This document shows positions 1-13,608 of a stretch of 64,000 nucleotides of DNA, piece after piece. Origin of the DNA: Vermamoeba vermiformis (Eukaryota > Tubulinea > Echinamoebida); contig JBEWZL010000078.1 in assembly GCA_045837725.1 (NCBI GenBank), positions 62,001 to 126,000 on the forward strand, given 5' to 3'. A program made the position numbers and the translations under genes. Numbering within the stretch: position 1 is the stretch's first letter; the number at the start of each line of letters is the position of its first letter. The notes below the pieces were generated by a model. It saw only the letters and a list, made by a program, of their open reading frames with translations. It did not search any database and had not been told where the DNA came from.

Positions 1-59
1 TAATGCACCCGTTTTTACTTTTCCGTTTTTTTAATGAGTTCAATTAGGGATTTGAAAAG

Positions 60-584
60 GACCACGTACAGCTCATGGACTTACTCCACCGACTAGATAC
101 GCGCGTTCACGAGAAGGATATTAAGTCAGTTGGACCTCACGCCAAAGAAGTGGCTTCGTTGCTGACGCAGATCAAAGAGCTGGTTCTGCCACACTTCCAA
201 GGCGAAGAGCAAGCACTGTCGCGCGAACAACTGCAAAAAGTACTCACTGCTGAGGATCAGAACGATATTGAGAGCAAAATATTGAAGCACGTGCAGGCCA
301 GTGCGCAGTCCAACGTTAGATTAGCCATCATGTACTACACCCAATCGGATGCTGACCGCAACAGCATGTTTGCTGCAGTTCCTCGCTTCGTTACCAAGTA
401 AGTTGTGGTAGTATAGTTTATAACATTGCAAATTTATGCGCGGGATAATTGCGAGGTATTTTTTGCCTGTTTAGGTGCATCCGTGGAGCACGACACATTT
501 TAACGTTACAAACCTAGGTTACTGTTGCCCTATGCGTTCTACATGAGCTATCGACACCTCACCGTCTTCTTCACCAACTACTAG
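60..584 (+). CDS. hemerythrin-like (HHE-type) protein, 3' part
   Basis: Exons <60..397 and 518..584; the 5' part lies outside the window. The open frame enters after a likely 3' splice site (ag at about 58-59) as DHVQLMDLLHRLD, so the ATG at 75 is internal. The first exon ends at a gtaagt donor inside the codon AA|G, and the second encodes LLLPYAFYMSYRHLTVFFTNY and a TAG stop. The pattern D-H-x-x-L-x-x-L-L followed about 40 residues later by H-F-x-x-E-E fits helices of the hemerythrin HHE metal-binding fold, which binds di-iron or other cations. The spacing is only loosely diagnostic and the N-terminal half cannot be seen. The gene converges on the RGS gene, with about 150 nt between the two stops. 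Confidence 0.55.
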
Positions 585-737
585 ATGCAAGGCTTGGTAG
601 CTAAAAGTACAAGTTTATTTTACAGATTTCGCTTGATTCGCAAGTTATAATAGTTTTCGTAGCGGCGAGGTTTGCAGAGCCTCGACACTATGTTGTAGTA
701 TATAATACAATTCATTATCCAATCCTTGTGTATCGCA

Positions 738-1263
738 TTACGTGAGCAGGAACTTGCCCTCGTTGATGGCCTTGCAAAAGACGTAGAACTTGGTGCGCAA
801 CAAGCACTCGATGTCATTGCGCGCGTCATCGAATATTGCTTTGTGCGGCTGACCCTGCTGCATCACAATCTCTTCTGTTAAATATTCGGGAACGTAGACG
901 TAGTATTCCGAATCTGGATTGAAATACTTGTCCAATAACTCCGAGACCCGTTCTTTCAAGTCCTCTTTGTCTTCGTAACTTTCATTCGCGAATTCGGTCA
1001 TTTCTTTGTAGAAATACAGTGCTTCGGTGCACAGTTCTGAGGCTAGATACGACTCGAAGTGTCGGTACAACTCGTTGTTTTTCAGAATTTGATCAAACGA
1101 TTCTTCTTTAATTATCATGGCTCTGCTATTTGAGCGACTAAAATATAATTTTAACGTTAGTCCATTACTTTTCGGGAACTTAATCCGGTACAATGACCTA
1201 CCTGCTCGCACGACGGAAGCACAGTCCTCGGGAACTCCGCCCTCGTGGTGCCACTGGTTCCAT
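738..1263 (-). CDS. small RGS-domain protein
   Basis: Exons complement(1202..1263) and complement(738..1137), 153 residues. The start is the ATG at 1263; splicing out the 64-nt intron joins codon AG|T and keeps the frame. After a short Arg/Ser-rich leader (MEPVAPRGRSSRG), nearly all of the protein is one RGS domain. It runs from FDQILKNNELYRHFESYLAS through a helix-rich core and the PEYLTEEI segment to RNDIECLLRTKFYVFCK, the pattern of helices 1-9 of RGS proteins. RGS domains speed GTP hydrolysis on G-alpha subunits and so end heterotrimeric G-protein signals. There is no membrane segment, DEP domain or other partner domain, so it resembles the minimal R4/RZ type. The family call is firm; the specific G-alpha partner is unknown. 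Confidence 0.85.
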
Positions 1264-1691
1264 ATAATACGTTTATGTTTAGTGTTCGTAGGCAGAAAAT
1301 ACAATGGAAATGAAACTTTTGTGCTGAAAGTTTTGTTTAACACAACCGTTATTTTTTTATCAATTTTATTTCATAAACTTCTTGCGGAATTCGCTCCCGC
1401 GGACAATTACTTAATTAATTATTGCGAATTGACGGCACAGGCAATTTTAATTGCCTCTGGATGACCGGCGCTAATATTGGTGCGTAGCGGGGTTTGTGAT
1501 ACCCAGTACCAGAGCTATATTATTAGCTGCAAGTTCATTGGCGGCGGTGGTTAAATTCGGAAATTATGCTATGAGCACATCAGTTTATTATTACAAGTTA
1601 AATGGTGTTCGATGCTGTACATAACATTCAATGTGTATCCGGAAGTACCAACCACTGCCGCAATACTACTACTTAAATAACAAGCGAATAT
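1264..1691. other. intergenic stretch between RGS gene and kinase gene
   Basis: About 430 nt, AT-rich, upstream of the RGS start and downstream of the kinase stop, both on the minus strand. An open frame crossing part of it on the plus strand has no homology and overlaps the RGS gene antisense. I see no RNA gene or repeat in it. It presumably holds the RGS promoter and the kinase 3' end. Confidence 0.5.
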
Positions 1692-3785
<2,094 letters not shown>

Positions 3786-4083
3786 GAAGATTTGCGTTAA
3801 TTAAACTGACAGACAGATCGCAAAAATTAAATTTAAATTCGCTCACAATCATAAAATCTATTCATATTTATTCCCCCCTATTGACTGACACATGGCCTGT
3901 TTAACGACCTCTCAGTCACTGTTACTTATGAGGCTCGCATGTCAACAGTCAACGGTTGATCTGTCAGCAAAATGGCACGTTGTACCGAGCAGATCCGATT
4001 TGAATTAATTAAATTATTTATTTACAATAATTATTCGAATTATTATTTACAGCTTGAAGAAAGATTGGATTCAAAATTGCAAA

Positions 4084-4947
4084 TTAATTATTTTTCTTAT
4101 TGGATTGCTTATTCTTTTGAGTTACCGGTTTATCAGCACCATTAGAACCCTCTTTCTTATTGTTTTTGTTGTTTAGCATCACTTGCGCTCGTTTGACTTG
4201 GATCAGCAAGCGAACATTCTCCAGTACAAGATTGATCTGGATATTCAAGTCAATTTTAAGCCTAATATTGCTTTTATCAATCAAATATTCTAATGACGTA
4301 CCAATATAATCAGCGCCATCATCAATAAAGGGAATGAAAAGAGCGCGGAAATGAAAATTCCGTTGGGATCGAAGTAATCTTGCGTGGAGAATTGCTTCCA
4401 ATGCAGTGAGCCCATATTATTAATACGCTCTGAATTATATACTAAGAACACTGGTAGACATAAGGCTTGATTAGTATCTAGTTTGGATCTGACGTCAGAT
4501 CTGCTTACACAACGACAGGAAGGTTGGGATCTGTATGACCATGATCTTGCGCGTGACTATCACGAGTATGAATAGCGTTAAGTGTATCAATAGCAACGAG
4601 ATGATCCATCCTTCGCTCCAGTCGATCTGATCGCAAATAAGAAAATTATTTATTTGAAATTGTGTGTCAAAACTGTTATTTTTCAGTCAAAATTATTTAA
4701 ATATAATTTCTGTGTATTATCGCAAGAATTTAAGACAATTTTTCGGCACTTTGGGGAGTTATGTAATGCAGATCAGCTTTTTGGGGCTGTTTTCACGCGT
4801 AATGCATAAAAATTATCCACTACGCGTCATATAATCAATGCTAGTACTTACTGCGTGATAGAATGCTTGTAATTGCTCCCACAGCGAGAGTTCTGCTTGT
4901 TCTGACAAGTAAGGCTGCAAGATCTGCTGCACGAGCTCCTCATCCAT
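4084..4947 (-). CDS. TMEM18: TMEM18 homologue
   Basis: Exons complement(4084..4236, 4302..4441, 4509..4626, 4852..4947), 168 residues (human about 140). Recognised from the family core: FYHAIDWSEGW before the first membrane helix (about 40-57), an NMGSLHWKQFSTQDYFDPNGIFIS segment interrupted here only by family-typical changes, and the last helix ALFSFPLLMMALIIL. A Lys/Asn-rich C-terminal tail follows, as in other family members, where it serves as a nuclear-envelope targeting and DNA-binding tail. TMEM18 is a nuclear-membrane protein with three to four helices; its role is unclear in general, and it is linked to body weight in animals. The ATG at 4947 gives the family's usual acidic, glutamine-containing start. 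The gene is divergent from the Spt23/Mga2-like gene, with about 380 nt shared between the two starts. Confidence 0.88.
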
Positions 4948-5327
4948 TATTCAACGGTTACTAATCGCTGCGAATACTACAAATACTACTAGGTGCTCTA
5001 GTGTGCAGTACAAGAGAGTGCCGAGCTGATCAATGACTAAGCTCAATTGTGAACCAAAATCTAATCGCCGACCTGTCAAACCCAACTCCCCAAAAACAAC
5101 CTCAAGTCTGTTGCGAGCTCATTTCACCAATTATTATCACACCGCGCACCACAAGGGACTATATTTAGCTTCTCCCTTAGTCATATTGTAATTTTGATTC
5201 TCGATCCGCGGCTGTTTCAGTTCTGAAATCTGCTGCGACGAGTTTCGTGGTGCCTTTCTATCTTGTAATCACTAGCAATTGATTACTTAAAATTATCAAA
5301 GCATTTAACACCTAACACTCGAATACA
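4948..5327. promoter_or_regulatory. shared divergent intergenic region TMEM18 / Spt23-like
   Basis: 380 nt between two divergent start codons, so both promoters and 5' leaders should lie here. There is no clear TATA box and no perfect copy of the palindromes found elsewhere in the window. I see no other gene. Confidence 0.5.
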
Positions 5328-8300
5328 ATGGAAAGTTTTGATTTTTTCGAACCATCCGCTCTCGCGGAGACTTATTTAGCCTTAGTTGAAGAGTAAGTAC
5401 TTATAGGGCCTACTAACATGACGCACATCGTGTGATCTTCTCCATTTAAAAAGAATTCGTTACTCGACAAAGCGACACCGATCTAACATCTATTTAACAG
5501 AAACAGCTTTCCAGATGAAGATACTGGCTCTGTGTACAGCTCAGAACTAACAGGGTGTGTAGTATAGGACTCATTATAATCACGCATTGTCTTTGTTTTG
5601 TTTTTTTCGATCAGAAGTAGTTGTGATCCGCCCCAATAACGTATACTAGATACTGACCATATTAAATAGCTCGCCTGTTGGTTCAGATGAGTTCAATAGC
5701 TCAGACATGTTCCAAGACGATGAAATGATCGACAATGAACGCGGATTTGCTCAACAACCGCAACAACCATTCGAGCCACAACAAGCAGCGAGTCATGTTA
5801 ACGAGCCTCTTATTCACACTAATAACGCATCGCATCCCTCTTACGCACCGCAGTACCAGCAGTACGTCACCACCGTGCCTGACACCACGCAATATTCCGC
5901 GCAAAGTCACGTGACTGGCACGCAGATCGGTCAACATTCCCAGGGCTCGGGAAATTTCATCGAACAGCCCGCACAGCCGTTCAATGTGCTGGCGAACACG
6001 TGGCCTGAATTCACGAACAACTCGCCGTTCAAATCGCCGCTGCCCTGGTCGATCACGTGCTCGGGTGTACCCGAGAAATCTCGCGTGGAGACCCAAATTA
6101 GGCTCAGACTCGGACTCACGCACGAATCAGGACAGAACGCGTGGCCACTGCTGAAAATAGATGCAAAGGCAATCTCACCGACCCACGTGACAAAAAAGAT
6201 CAGCAAAGACAAGAAAGAAGAACAGCAAAGTCTCGCTGACCGTGAACAGCGCGAAGAGCACGTGATCATGGAGACGCGCATCGTGTCAGCGGGCACCAAT
6301 GTCGCGGAGGCCCTGACACGTGCCAGCAGTGCCACCGAAGTCAATCACGTGCTCGAAACGCACTCGATTTGGTCGTGCTACGGCTGCATTCAGCGCGAGC
6401 GGAAAAATGTGCAGCGTAAAATGAAAGGCCAGAGCAGCATTGATGTGAATGCGATCGATCGCCACTCCATTCTGCAGTTCTACTGCGACCAGTACTTCGA
6501 TCTCAATCAGCTGCGCGGAGAATTTGTTACTCCGCTGCGAGTCACGTGTTACTGTCGCCATCACAAAGAACTCGAAGGCTTTTCCATATTAGTACTGCTC
6601 TTCAACTCGACGACACGCGCACTGATTGGCACGTGTCAAACCGAGGCTGTCATGATCACCGACGACCACAAGTCCAGCGCAGTCAACCAGGGCACGGTGC
6701 CGTCCACCCCCCACGTGACCAGCAACACCAATGTGCTCGCAGAGGTCTTCAAAACCTCGCCCGTGCACTCGCGCGACTCGAGTTCTGACGAGCCTGATTT
6801 TGGCCCAAATAGGAAGCGTCGTCGTGTGGACTCGCACAGCAGTGCTGGCAACAGATCTCCGAGCCAGATTGTTCCGCCGCAACTCGATCGTTTGATTCCC
6901 ACGCAGGGCCCGTTGAGTGGCGGTCTCGAAGTGACACTTCTCGGCGCGAATTTTCAGCCCGGCATGCAAGTCAGATTTGGCAGTCAAGTGACGCACACTT
7001 CGTACTGGGGACCGCAGACACTGATCTGTATTTGGTACGTGCTTTCTAAATATAGTAACTTGCACTGACACGTGTCAAACACAGTCCTCCGTATCACCAG
7101 CCAGCAACAGTGCCCGTCAAAGTGTTCGCGAGTCACGAGGGCACGGAGGTCAGCAGCAACGAGCACGTGTTCACGTACATTGACGACGGTGATCGCCGAC
7201 TGCTCGAACTGGCGCTGCAGATCATTGGCATGAAGTACCACGGTCAGGTCTCGGATCCCAAGTCCGTGGCCCTGGACATCATCAACAACCAGCACGCGTT
7301 CACTAGCACGGCCTATTCGAACACCAATTTGAACTACAGGACACAGAGTGACACCGTCATCGAAATGACACCTGTCAGCGGCAAGATCGAACAGCTCGTC
7401 TTGGCAGCTGTCAAGTACGCGCTCAAACAAGTTGACGCGCGTCAACTCGAAGACGGCACTGCACTGCTGTCCCTGCCACACCGCAAGACAGGTGCCACGC
7501 TGTTGCACTATGCTGCCATTAAACAGTACCACAAACTGTTTAACTACTTGCTCTCTGCGCAATGCGCGGCTGTGGTGGATGTCAATGCCCAGGACAAGAA
7601 CGGTGTGTACGGGACACTTGTATGTGAATGCGTGACTAACCCCCAATAGGCTGCACTCCTCTGCACCACACCACTCGTTTGCAGCTCAAAGACATGTGCC
7701 AGGCCCTGATTGATCGTCGTGCCAACACTCAAGTGGTCGACGAACACGGTGACAAGCCCCTCGACCTCGTGACTTCAGCGCACATTGCCGCTGTGTTCCG
7801 TACTGGACGTCGAGAAGAGCGACGTGACGTCAAGCCCGTGCTGCAAGACATTGTGCACGATGAAGAGCTCGGCGATGAGTCCACTCGTCTCGTGCAACAG
7901 TCACCAGCGAATCATCGTTCCGGTCTCGGTCCCAAGTCACGTGCCCCGCAGCGCGGATTTGGACCTGCACGCTGGGCACTGTACGTGGTGGGCGTGGTAT
8001 TCATGTCCGCTGTCGTGATCTACTCGGCCTCGCCTAGCGGTGACGTCACGCCACCTGGACCTGTCCCTCAACCAGTGCCCGTGCCACCTGTCACTCGTAA
8101 GTATCGCTCTTTGACACGTGTCACCAGTCCATACTAACTGAACTTTGCAGTGCTGCCCCCTGGCACTCCATTGGCCCCGCGCCCACCGACCCCCATAGGG
8201 CACACAGACAGCGCACTTGACTGGTGGTCACTGCTGATACGACTCGGTGGCTTCGTGGGTCTCATGACGGTGTTTGCACTCATTCTGCAGCACGTGCACA

Positions 8301-8416
8301 CCGAGTACTTGAGTCCGCAGTTGAACGGCAGTGGTCGTCGCATGGTCTATTGGACCGGGGCTGTCAGTCTCGTGCTCGGCACACTGATTGGCCTCGTTGT
8401 CCTCGCGCTGCTGTAA
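5328..8416 (+). CDS. Spt23/Mga2-like membrane-anchored transcription factor (TIG, ankyrin, C-terminal TM)
   Basis: Exons 5328..5392, 5501..5554, 5670..7034, 7085..7602, 7650..8096, 8151..8416; 904 residues. An acidic, Gln-rich N-terminus is followed by a conserved block beginning SRVETQIRLRLGL (about 175-375), as in fungal Spt23/Mga2. Next come a basic NLS-like NRKRRRVD (about 416), an IPT/TIG domain (about 441-521; PTQGPLSGGLEVTLLG), ankyrin repeats (about 630-705; GATLLHYAA and CTPLHHTT) and a hydrophobic C-terminus. In yeast these proteins sit in the ER membrane, sense lipid saturation, and are released by the proteasome to switch on fatty-acid desaturase genes. Here three hydrophobic segments are visible (about 774-793, 839-863, 880-904) where yeast has one, with a proline-rich linker after the first. 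Copies of TGACAcstTGTCA-type palindromes occur in exon (7366) and introns (7066, 8112). The family call rests on domain order and the N-terminal block. Confidence 0.8.
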
Positions 8417-8544
8417 ATGGCACCTTGGATTATATTAGTATTATTAACTTTAACGCTCTGACGTGCAGCTCCTCTCATGTAAAATATAAATGTTGTACTT
8501 CACAGCACTTGGTACTACGCAGTTTATTCCTATGTACATATCAA

Positions 8545-9969
8545 CTATTCGCGCGCGCTGTAGTACTTGACCCCCTGCGTGGTGCTCTGACGCGTGTGGT
8601 GCATCAGCAAGCTCTCTTCTTTCTCGCCAGGGCTCAGCACCTCGCTCAAGTACGGTGAAATTTCATCCAATGTCCACTTGGCTCTGCACTTGAACAGCTC
8701 TTTGAAGCGCAGTCTGGCGAGTGTTAGTCATATCACTTGCCAAAAAAGGAAATGCATACTTGATGTTCGAGGGCAGCTCTTGCGCGTCAAACAGTCGCAC
8801 TTTGGCCTCCGCGCCTTGTTCTTCCGTCAGCACAATGCCCTAATTAGGAAGGTGAGCCAGTGCTATTAATAGGTCATGTGTCACGTGACTGACCTTCAAG
8901 TCCTCAATGCGCGGCTCGACAATCAAGTCCAATGTCTCGAGCACGTGTCGCCACTCTTGCAACAGATCATTCACTTTCATCACGCCCTATTTATAGCACA
9001 CTGTCAATTACCATATTTGGTACTGTGCTGTCGTCGTACCTTTTTCTGACGCAGAATCTGTCTCGCAAAGAACTGAGTGACACGTGTCACATTGAGGGCT
9101 CGCGTGTCTCCATCACCAGCGGTAAATACTTGCAAAGTATGCTCGGCAATGTGGCGCGGAATATCTGCGGAAAAATGCGACAGCAGTGTCTCGATGGGCA
9201 GTGCAGTGACTGGCCAGCTGTCACGTGATGTGAGTGGTGGTTCAGTGAATTTAGAACAATCACGTGCACGTACCTGAACTGCAGGCGTATATTCAATATT
9301 TCGCGTAAAATCACTTCTTCAGTGCGCGGATGGAGCAGCCACCACTGACCGCGGTGCTGCACTGCTTCTAGTCGCTTGAGACCCGCGAGTAGCTCTGCCT
9401 TGCTCGCTTGTAGTTTGTTGAATAGCGCCTCTGTCGATCGATCGGCGTGATTGCTGCGATCTGCGTCTTCATCTTGCTCGAGATCGAACAGCTCCTGACG
9501 CAGCAGATCTTTGAGCGGATCTAGATTAGGTCTGATCTTCTGCAGCTCTAGATTAGCTTTGATAATTGCTTTGACCTCTGTGGACCCCTCTGACGCTGTT
9601 CTATTCGCACCTGGATCCGTGTCCAGCAACAGCAGCGCATTGGATGTCTCAACCTTTAGTAGCGCATTAATATCGACGATAATAATACTATAGTGCTATT
9701 ATTAACGCACTTGTTTGATCGCAAAGGTCTCTTTAGCGGTGCACAATACTGCTTCGTCATTTTCTGCCCCTTTAATGCAGATCCTAAGCAACGGTTGACA
9801 TTAGTATTAAGGCACTATTATTGCGATGTTATTCATATACTTATTATTTGATATTAACTTACTCGCCGTCGGATTCAATCAATTGGCTCAGTAATGCCTC
9901 ATCCACCTCTAGAAATCTGTATTCGTTTGGATTTACAGCCAATTTATTTGAGAATACTATCTCCGTCAT
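8545..9969 (-). CDS. DSCC1: sister chromatid cohesion protein DCC1
   Basis: Eight exons, complement(8545..8713, 8760..8839, 8894..8986, 9040..9057, 9130..9217, 9274..9653, 9711..9783, 9863..9969), 335 residues (human 393). DCC1 joins CTF8 and CTF18 in the alternative clamp loader that loads PCNA and supports sister-chromatid cohesion. Family marks seen: the N-terminal beta region with DEALLSQLIESDGE and EAVLCTAKETFAIKQVETSNALLL, the middle helices, and the winged-helix C-terminus KWTLDEISPYLSEVL ending in TTQGVKYYSARE, close to the human end. One exon (9040..9057) is only 18 nt, encoding ILRQKK; its boundaries are the only ones that keep the frame. The gene converges on the Spt23-like gene, and its start lies about 155 nt from the CPSF3 stop. 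An intron carries TGACACGTGTCA at 9078, and a perfect CC-W6-GG box lies at 9011. Confidence 0.9.
9011..9020. promoter_or_regulatory. CArG/SRF-type box
   Basis: CCATATTTGG fits CC(A/T)6GG exactly. It lies in a DSCC1 intron. Other exact boxes are at 48230 and 58534 (CCTAATTTGG). Binding by a MADS-box factor is inference. Confidence 0.4.
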
Positions 9970-10124
9970 TTTATCTCGCTATTATAGTCCTATTGTGTTA
10001 CAGAATCGTCTCAAATTTAAAATTTTCGCGCGTTTTTTGGCGCGGCGAGACTGTTTGAGCTTTTATTAGGTGATGCACAGCGAACAAAGTTATAGAGCTC
10101 CTTGGGGGTAACTGTACAAGGGTT

Positions 10125-12619
10125 TTATTTATCAGGATTATTTATCAACAAGCTGCTGCTGTTCGAGAGAGGTTTGTTCTCATCGCGCAGTGGAAACAAC
10201 ACGGCGGCAATGTAGCCGAGCAGTGCACCAATGTGCGAGCGGAGTGCTTCGTCCGAGGTCTCAATGCGCAGATCGGGCCAGTGCACTGTCGCGTGCGTGC
10301 TTTGTGCATCCAGTGCCACGCTGATCGGCCCTTCCTCGCCACTCGCCGGATCTGCTGCCCGCACCACAGGGAAGTGCAGTGCGAGGAAGGCTAATAGACG
10401 CTGATAGGCCGAGGGGCCAGTGCTCGTGTCAGCAGCCTTGCTCGGACTGGGTGTGCTGGGTGAGCTCTGCACGTGCAGCAAGAGTGCCACGATGCCATCG
10501 GCGAGCAGATCTGCCACTTCATTCGACGTCCAGACCAGCGTCACGTGATCGAGGGGTGCATCGGGATCGAGCTCCTGTTCATCGACCTCCATCGCTGCTG
10601 GATCTGCTTTGATCTTCTTGCTGGTGGCGAGCAGCTTGGGCACGACGAAGATGATGTCGTTGATGCAGTAGGCACGTGACTTGCCCTTGTAGCTCACGAG
10701 CAGCACATTGTCGAACATTTGACGCAGTGCGCGCACGAGCACTGTGCTGGACAGCGTGAAGGGCACACGCTGTTTCTGAATCAGCGAGGCAATGTGCATG
10801 TGCGTGTAGGTGTGCAAATCCGCGGGATCGACAATGTGGTGGTGAAAGTCCTTGGTGATCATCAGGCCGTGCACTTGATAGCCGTGCAGTTGTTCGGGCG
10901 AGGTGACCTCTTTCACAATCTCGCCCATTATCTTCGCCGTGCGCTCACCCTGGAACGGCAGCACAACGGTCTGACAGTTCTTGGGCGAGAGGATTTTGAT
11001 GTTCTGTCCCTCGTAGCGCGACTGCAGACTCGTCTTCAAGCGGTGCATTTCATTCTTGTCGCCGTGCACGAGAATCACGTGCGGGGGCTTGAGAATGTCA
11101 ATGAAGCCCGAGGTCTGCAAGAAGTCCGTGTGCGCAGAGAACGAGATGTACTGCACACTCATCAACAGCGGCACTGTGCGGCCTGACAGCGTGGTGATTT
11201 CAGTGGGCTCGAGCAGAATGTGCTGGCAACATGACACGTGTCAGTCACTTGTCAACACGCATGCAACACACGCGAGCATCCAGTACGTACCTTGGCGAGA
11301 GTGCCTTCGACGCAGTAGCCGGGGATGATGACACCATTGCGCCGATCAGAGCACCACATCTCGAACAGTTCGCGCGACAGACCACTCTGCAACATGCCCG
11401 GACTGGCCATCACGACGCAGGGGCCGTTGTCTTCAAAGTCTTCAATGGACTTGAGGGACTTGATGTACTTGAACTTGAACGGATTCGACACGGCAAATCG
11501 ATTGCGAATCTTGTCGTTCATCATGTTGATGTAGGTCTGATACACGGTCATGCACTTCTTGCCCAGCGAGGAGGCGTAGTAGATGGGAATGTGGCCCAAG
11601 ATGTCGTGATGTTCCTCCCACCACTCCTCCAAGATGAGCAGCAGTTCTTGTGCGCGGCCCAGTGCGAACACGGGGATCAGACAGCGGCCGTGTCGGTTGT
11701 GCACAATGTCGTGCACCAGCGAGGTGAAGCGTCGTTCACGCTCAGCACGTGGCTCGTGTATCTGCACACCATAGGTAGACTCGACGATGAGCACATCGGG
11801 CGTGACTGCAGGCAACTCCGCGCTCATCAAGTGCCGATCCTCTTGGCGACTGAAATCTCCCGTGTAGAGCACCTTGATGCCACCAATCTCGATCATGAAC
11901 ATGGCTGCACCGAGCACGTGACCAGCATTGTAGCACCAGAACTTGATGCCGTTGACTTCAATCTCTTGGTGGTAGTTCATCTGCTCGATCTTGCTCATCG
12001 ACTGATTGATGTCGTTCTCGTCGTACAGCATCTCTTCAATCGACACGTTGCTCACTTTGACGTAGTCGGTCAGCAGCATCTTGTAAATAGCTTTGGTGGG
12101 GTGCGTCATGAACACGCGGCCTTTGAATGAGGTCTGCGGAACGAGCAGTCAGTACGCTATCAGTGTTTGACGAGCAGATCCGGCGTCAAATTCTTGTATA
12201 AAATTTATTTAAATATTCTAATTGTCAAGTTTTACCTTTTCTAAAAAGTATGGTAAGGCAGCTGCGTGATCCAAATGAAAACTGAAAAAAAATTATTAAT
12301 ATTTAATTGGTTTGATTATGGGTTGATTTTAATGAAATTATTGCACAACGGTCGATGATATTATAATATTATAATTTATTACGTACTGGGACACGAGCAG
12401 CAAGTCAATAGCGCGCGGATCGTCAATGAAGTCAAAGAAAGGCAGCGCAGCGAGTCCAGTATATGCAGGATGAATACCGCAGTCGAGCATCAGTGTCTTG
12501 CCCTTGAATTTCATCATAATGCAGCTGCGACCCACTTCGCTGCCTGCTCCGATCGGCGTCACCTCCAACAGATCGACATTGCCTCCAGCACCCTCGATCG
12601 GTATAGTAGTAGTGCTCAT
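10125..12619 (-). CDS. CPSF3: cleavage and polyadenylation endonuclease CPSF73
   Basis: Exons complement(10125..11222, 11291..12133, 12236..12281, 12387..12619), 739 residues. CPSF73 (yeast Ysh1) is the metallo-beta-lactamase/beta-CASP endonuclease that cuts pre-mRNA before poly(A) addition. The zinc motif HFHLDH (residues 78-83) is formed across the first splice junction, with conserved upstream EVGRSC and [11 protein letters not shown]. Other metal and beta-CASP motifs follow: [50 protein letters not shown], and SAHTDF with VHGDKNEM. The C-terminal domain that binds CPSF100 is present. I chose the ATG at 12619 ([10 protein letters not shown]); the in-frame codon further upstream is GTG. The last intron carries TGACACGTGTCA at 11232. 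Confidence 0.96.
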
Positions 12620-12880
12620 AGTGTCATAGTGCACTCTAATTGAGCTTCGTGCATAAACCAGTCATTATTTGCCTTCGCTGAGGGACGACCTTTTTTGTGA
12701 ATGAAACGAGCGACACTCCCGCTCTGGTATGGATACAAGTGTGGTATGGATACAAGTCCTATGAGAATGGAGCAATCGCCACTAGTGCATTCACGTAGTC
12801 AATTTCGTTCACTGAAGCACAACATGATCAGGTGTATACTTATTGCAGCATTCATCACGAGTGCACCACCAATCTCAACC

Positions 12881-13375
12881 CTCCGAGAGAGATCTGGTAC
12901 ATTCAGAATCGGGCGCAGAATGTTCGAATAAATTTGATAATTTGCAACACCAACAAAAAGCGAAAAATTTGGTTGGTCGCTCAGAAAATGCTTTCTGCAC
13001 TACGCTCCAAACTACGCACCAGAGCCGTCGAATACTTGAGCGAAGAAGGTTTCAAGTCCCTAAAGGAGTCTTTGCGCTCTCTTGGTCCAAACGTCATCTC
13101 TATTCGCAACGTTCTTCCCGATGAACAGGTTTCCTCTCGCGCTGATCTGCAAATTGGTGGAACTACGCGAAAGACACAACCAAACAGTGCGAGTCGTTAC
13201 AACACCTCGTGTGCACCAGTCACTTCATCCAACACACGGATGACGTCGTCAAATTTGGAAATCAGATTTAAGAAATGGATTTAATAAACCGGATGCGAAT
13301 TTATATTTCAATATTTGAATGCAATTCTTATTTTAAGCTTCTGCGCCCGATTCAGAATGTACCAGATCTCGGAGG
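12881..13375. repeat. small inverted-repeat unit (about 0.5 kb)
   Basis: The left arm at 12881-12920 and the reverse complement of the right arm at 13339-13375 match over about 36 of 40 positions. Both contain CTCCGAG, AGATCTGGTACATTC and GAATCGGGCGCAGAA; the left arm has 4 extra bases. The spacer is about 420 nt and contains the hypothetical ORF at 12988..13284. This could be a non-autonomous inverted-repeat element (MITE/foldback type) or a local inverted duplication. I see no obvious target-site duplication and no transposase. Confidence 0.55.
12988..13284 (+). CDS. hypothetical short ORF inside inverted-repeat unit
   Basis: 98 residues from the ATG at 12988 (MLSALRSKLRTRAVEYLSEE...). The first 45 residues are charged and likely helical; the rest is Ser/Thr/Asn-rich without a motif I recognise. 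A gtttcc donor-like site at about 13129 might end the real coding part earlier. It has no relation to its neighbours and lies between the arms of the inverted repeat, so it may be part of that element or a chance frame. Confidence 0.25.
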   Translation: MLSALRSKLRTRAVEYLSEEGFKSLKESLRSLGPNVISIRNVLPDEQVSSRADLQIGGTTRKTQPNSASRYNTSCAPVTSSNTRMTSSNLEIRFKKWI

Positions 13376-13608
13376 GTCGTTGGGACTTATTGGTCGGAAA
13401 TAGGTTCGTCAAATATATCAGTACAGATCTCGTAAGTGAACGATTTTCTAAGGGACGATCACTTTCCACGTGATTTCGTTACATGTAAATGATGAAAGCA
13501 TGTGACATGAAATTTCGACGTCTGCCCGTATCAAATAGCTTCTGGCTGCTAAAAATATCGCAAATTTAACATTTCAACGAAAAGTTCTTATTTCACAATT
13601 GTAGCAAC

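Larger units (their letters stand above)
12620..13608. other. intergenic region with direct and inverted repeats
   Basis: About 990 nt between the CPSF3 start and the next plus-strand gene. It holds a 17-nt tandem duplication near 12725-12757 (TGGTATGGATACAAGT twice) and an inverted repeat with arms near 12881-12920 and 13339-13375 (see separate entry). The CPSF3 promoter must lie near 12620-12720. No other conserved gene is seen. Confidence 0.5.

Noticed and set aside
1117-1464. Plus-strand ORF of 115 codons overlapping the RGS gene
   Set aside because: Antisense to the RGS gene at its 5' part, AT-rich and without motif.
5701-6344. Minus-strand frames over the Spt23-like gene
   Set aside because: Antisense to conserved TIG-factor coding sequence; no motif.
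11231-12130. About 300-codon plus-strand frame over CPSF3
   Set aside because: Antisense shadow of a highly conserved gene; no homology and it ignores the introns.
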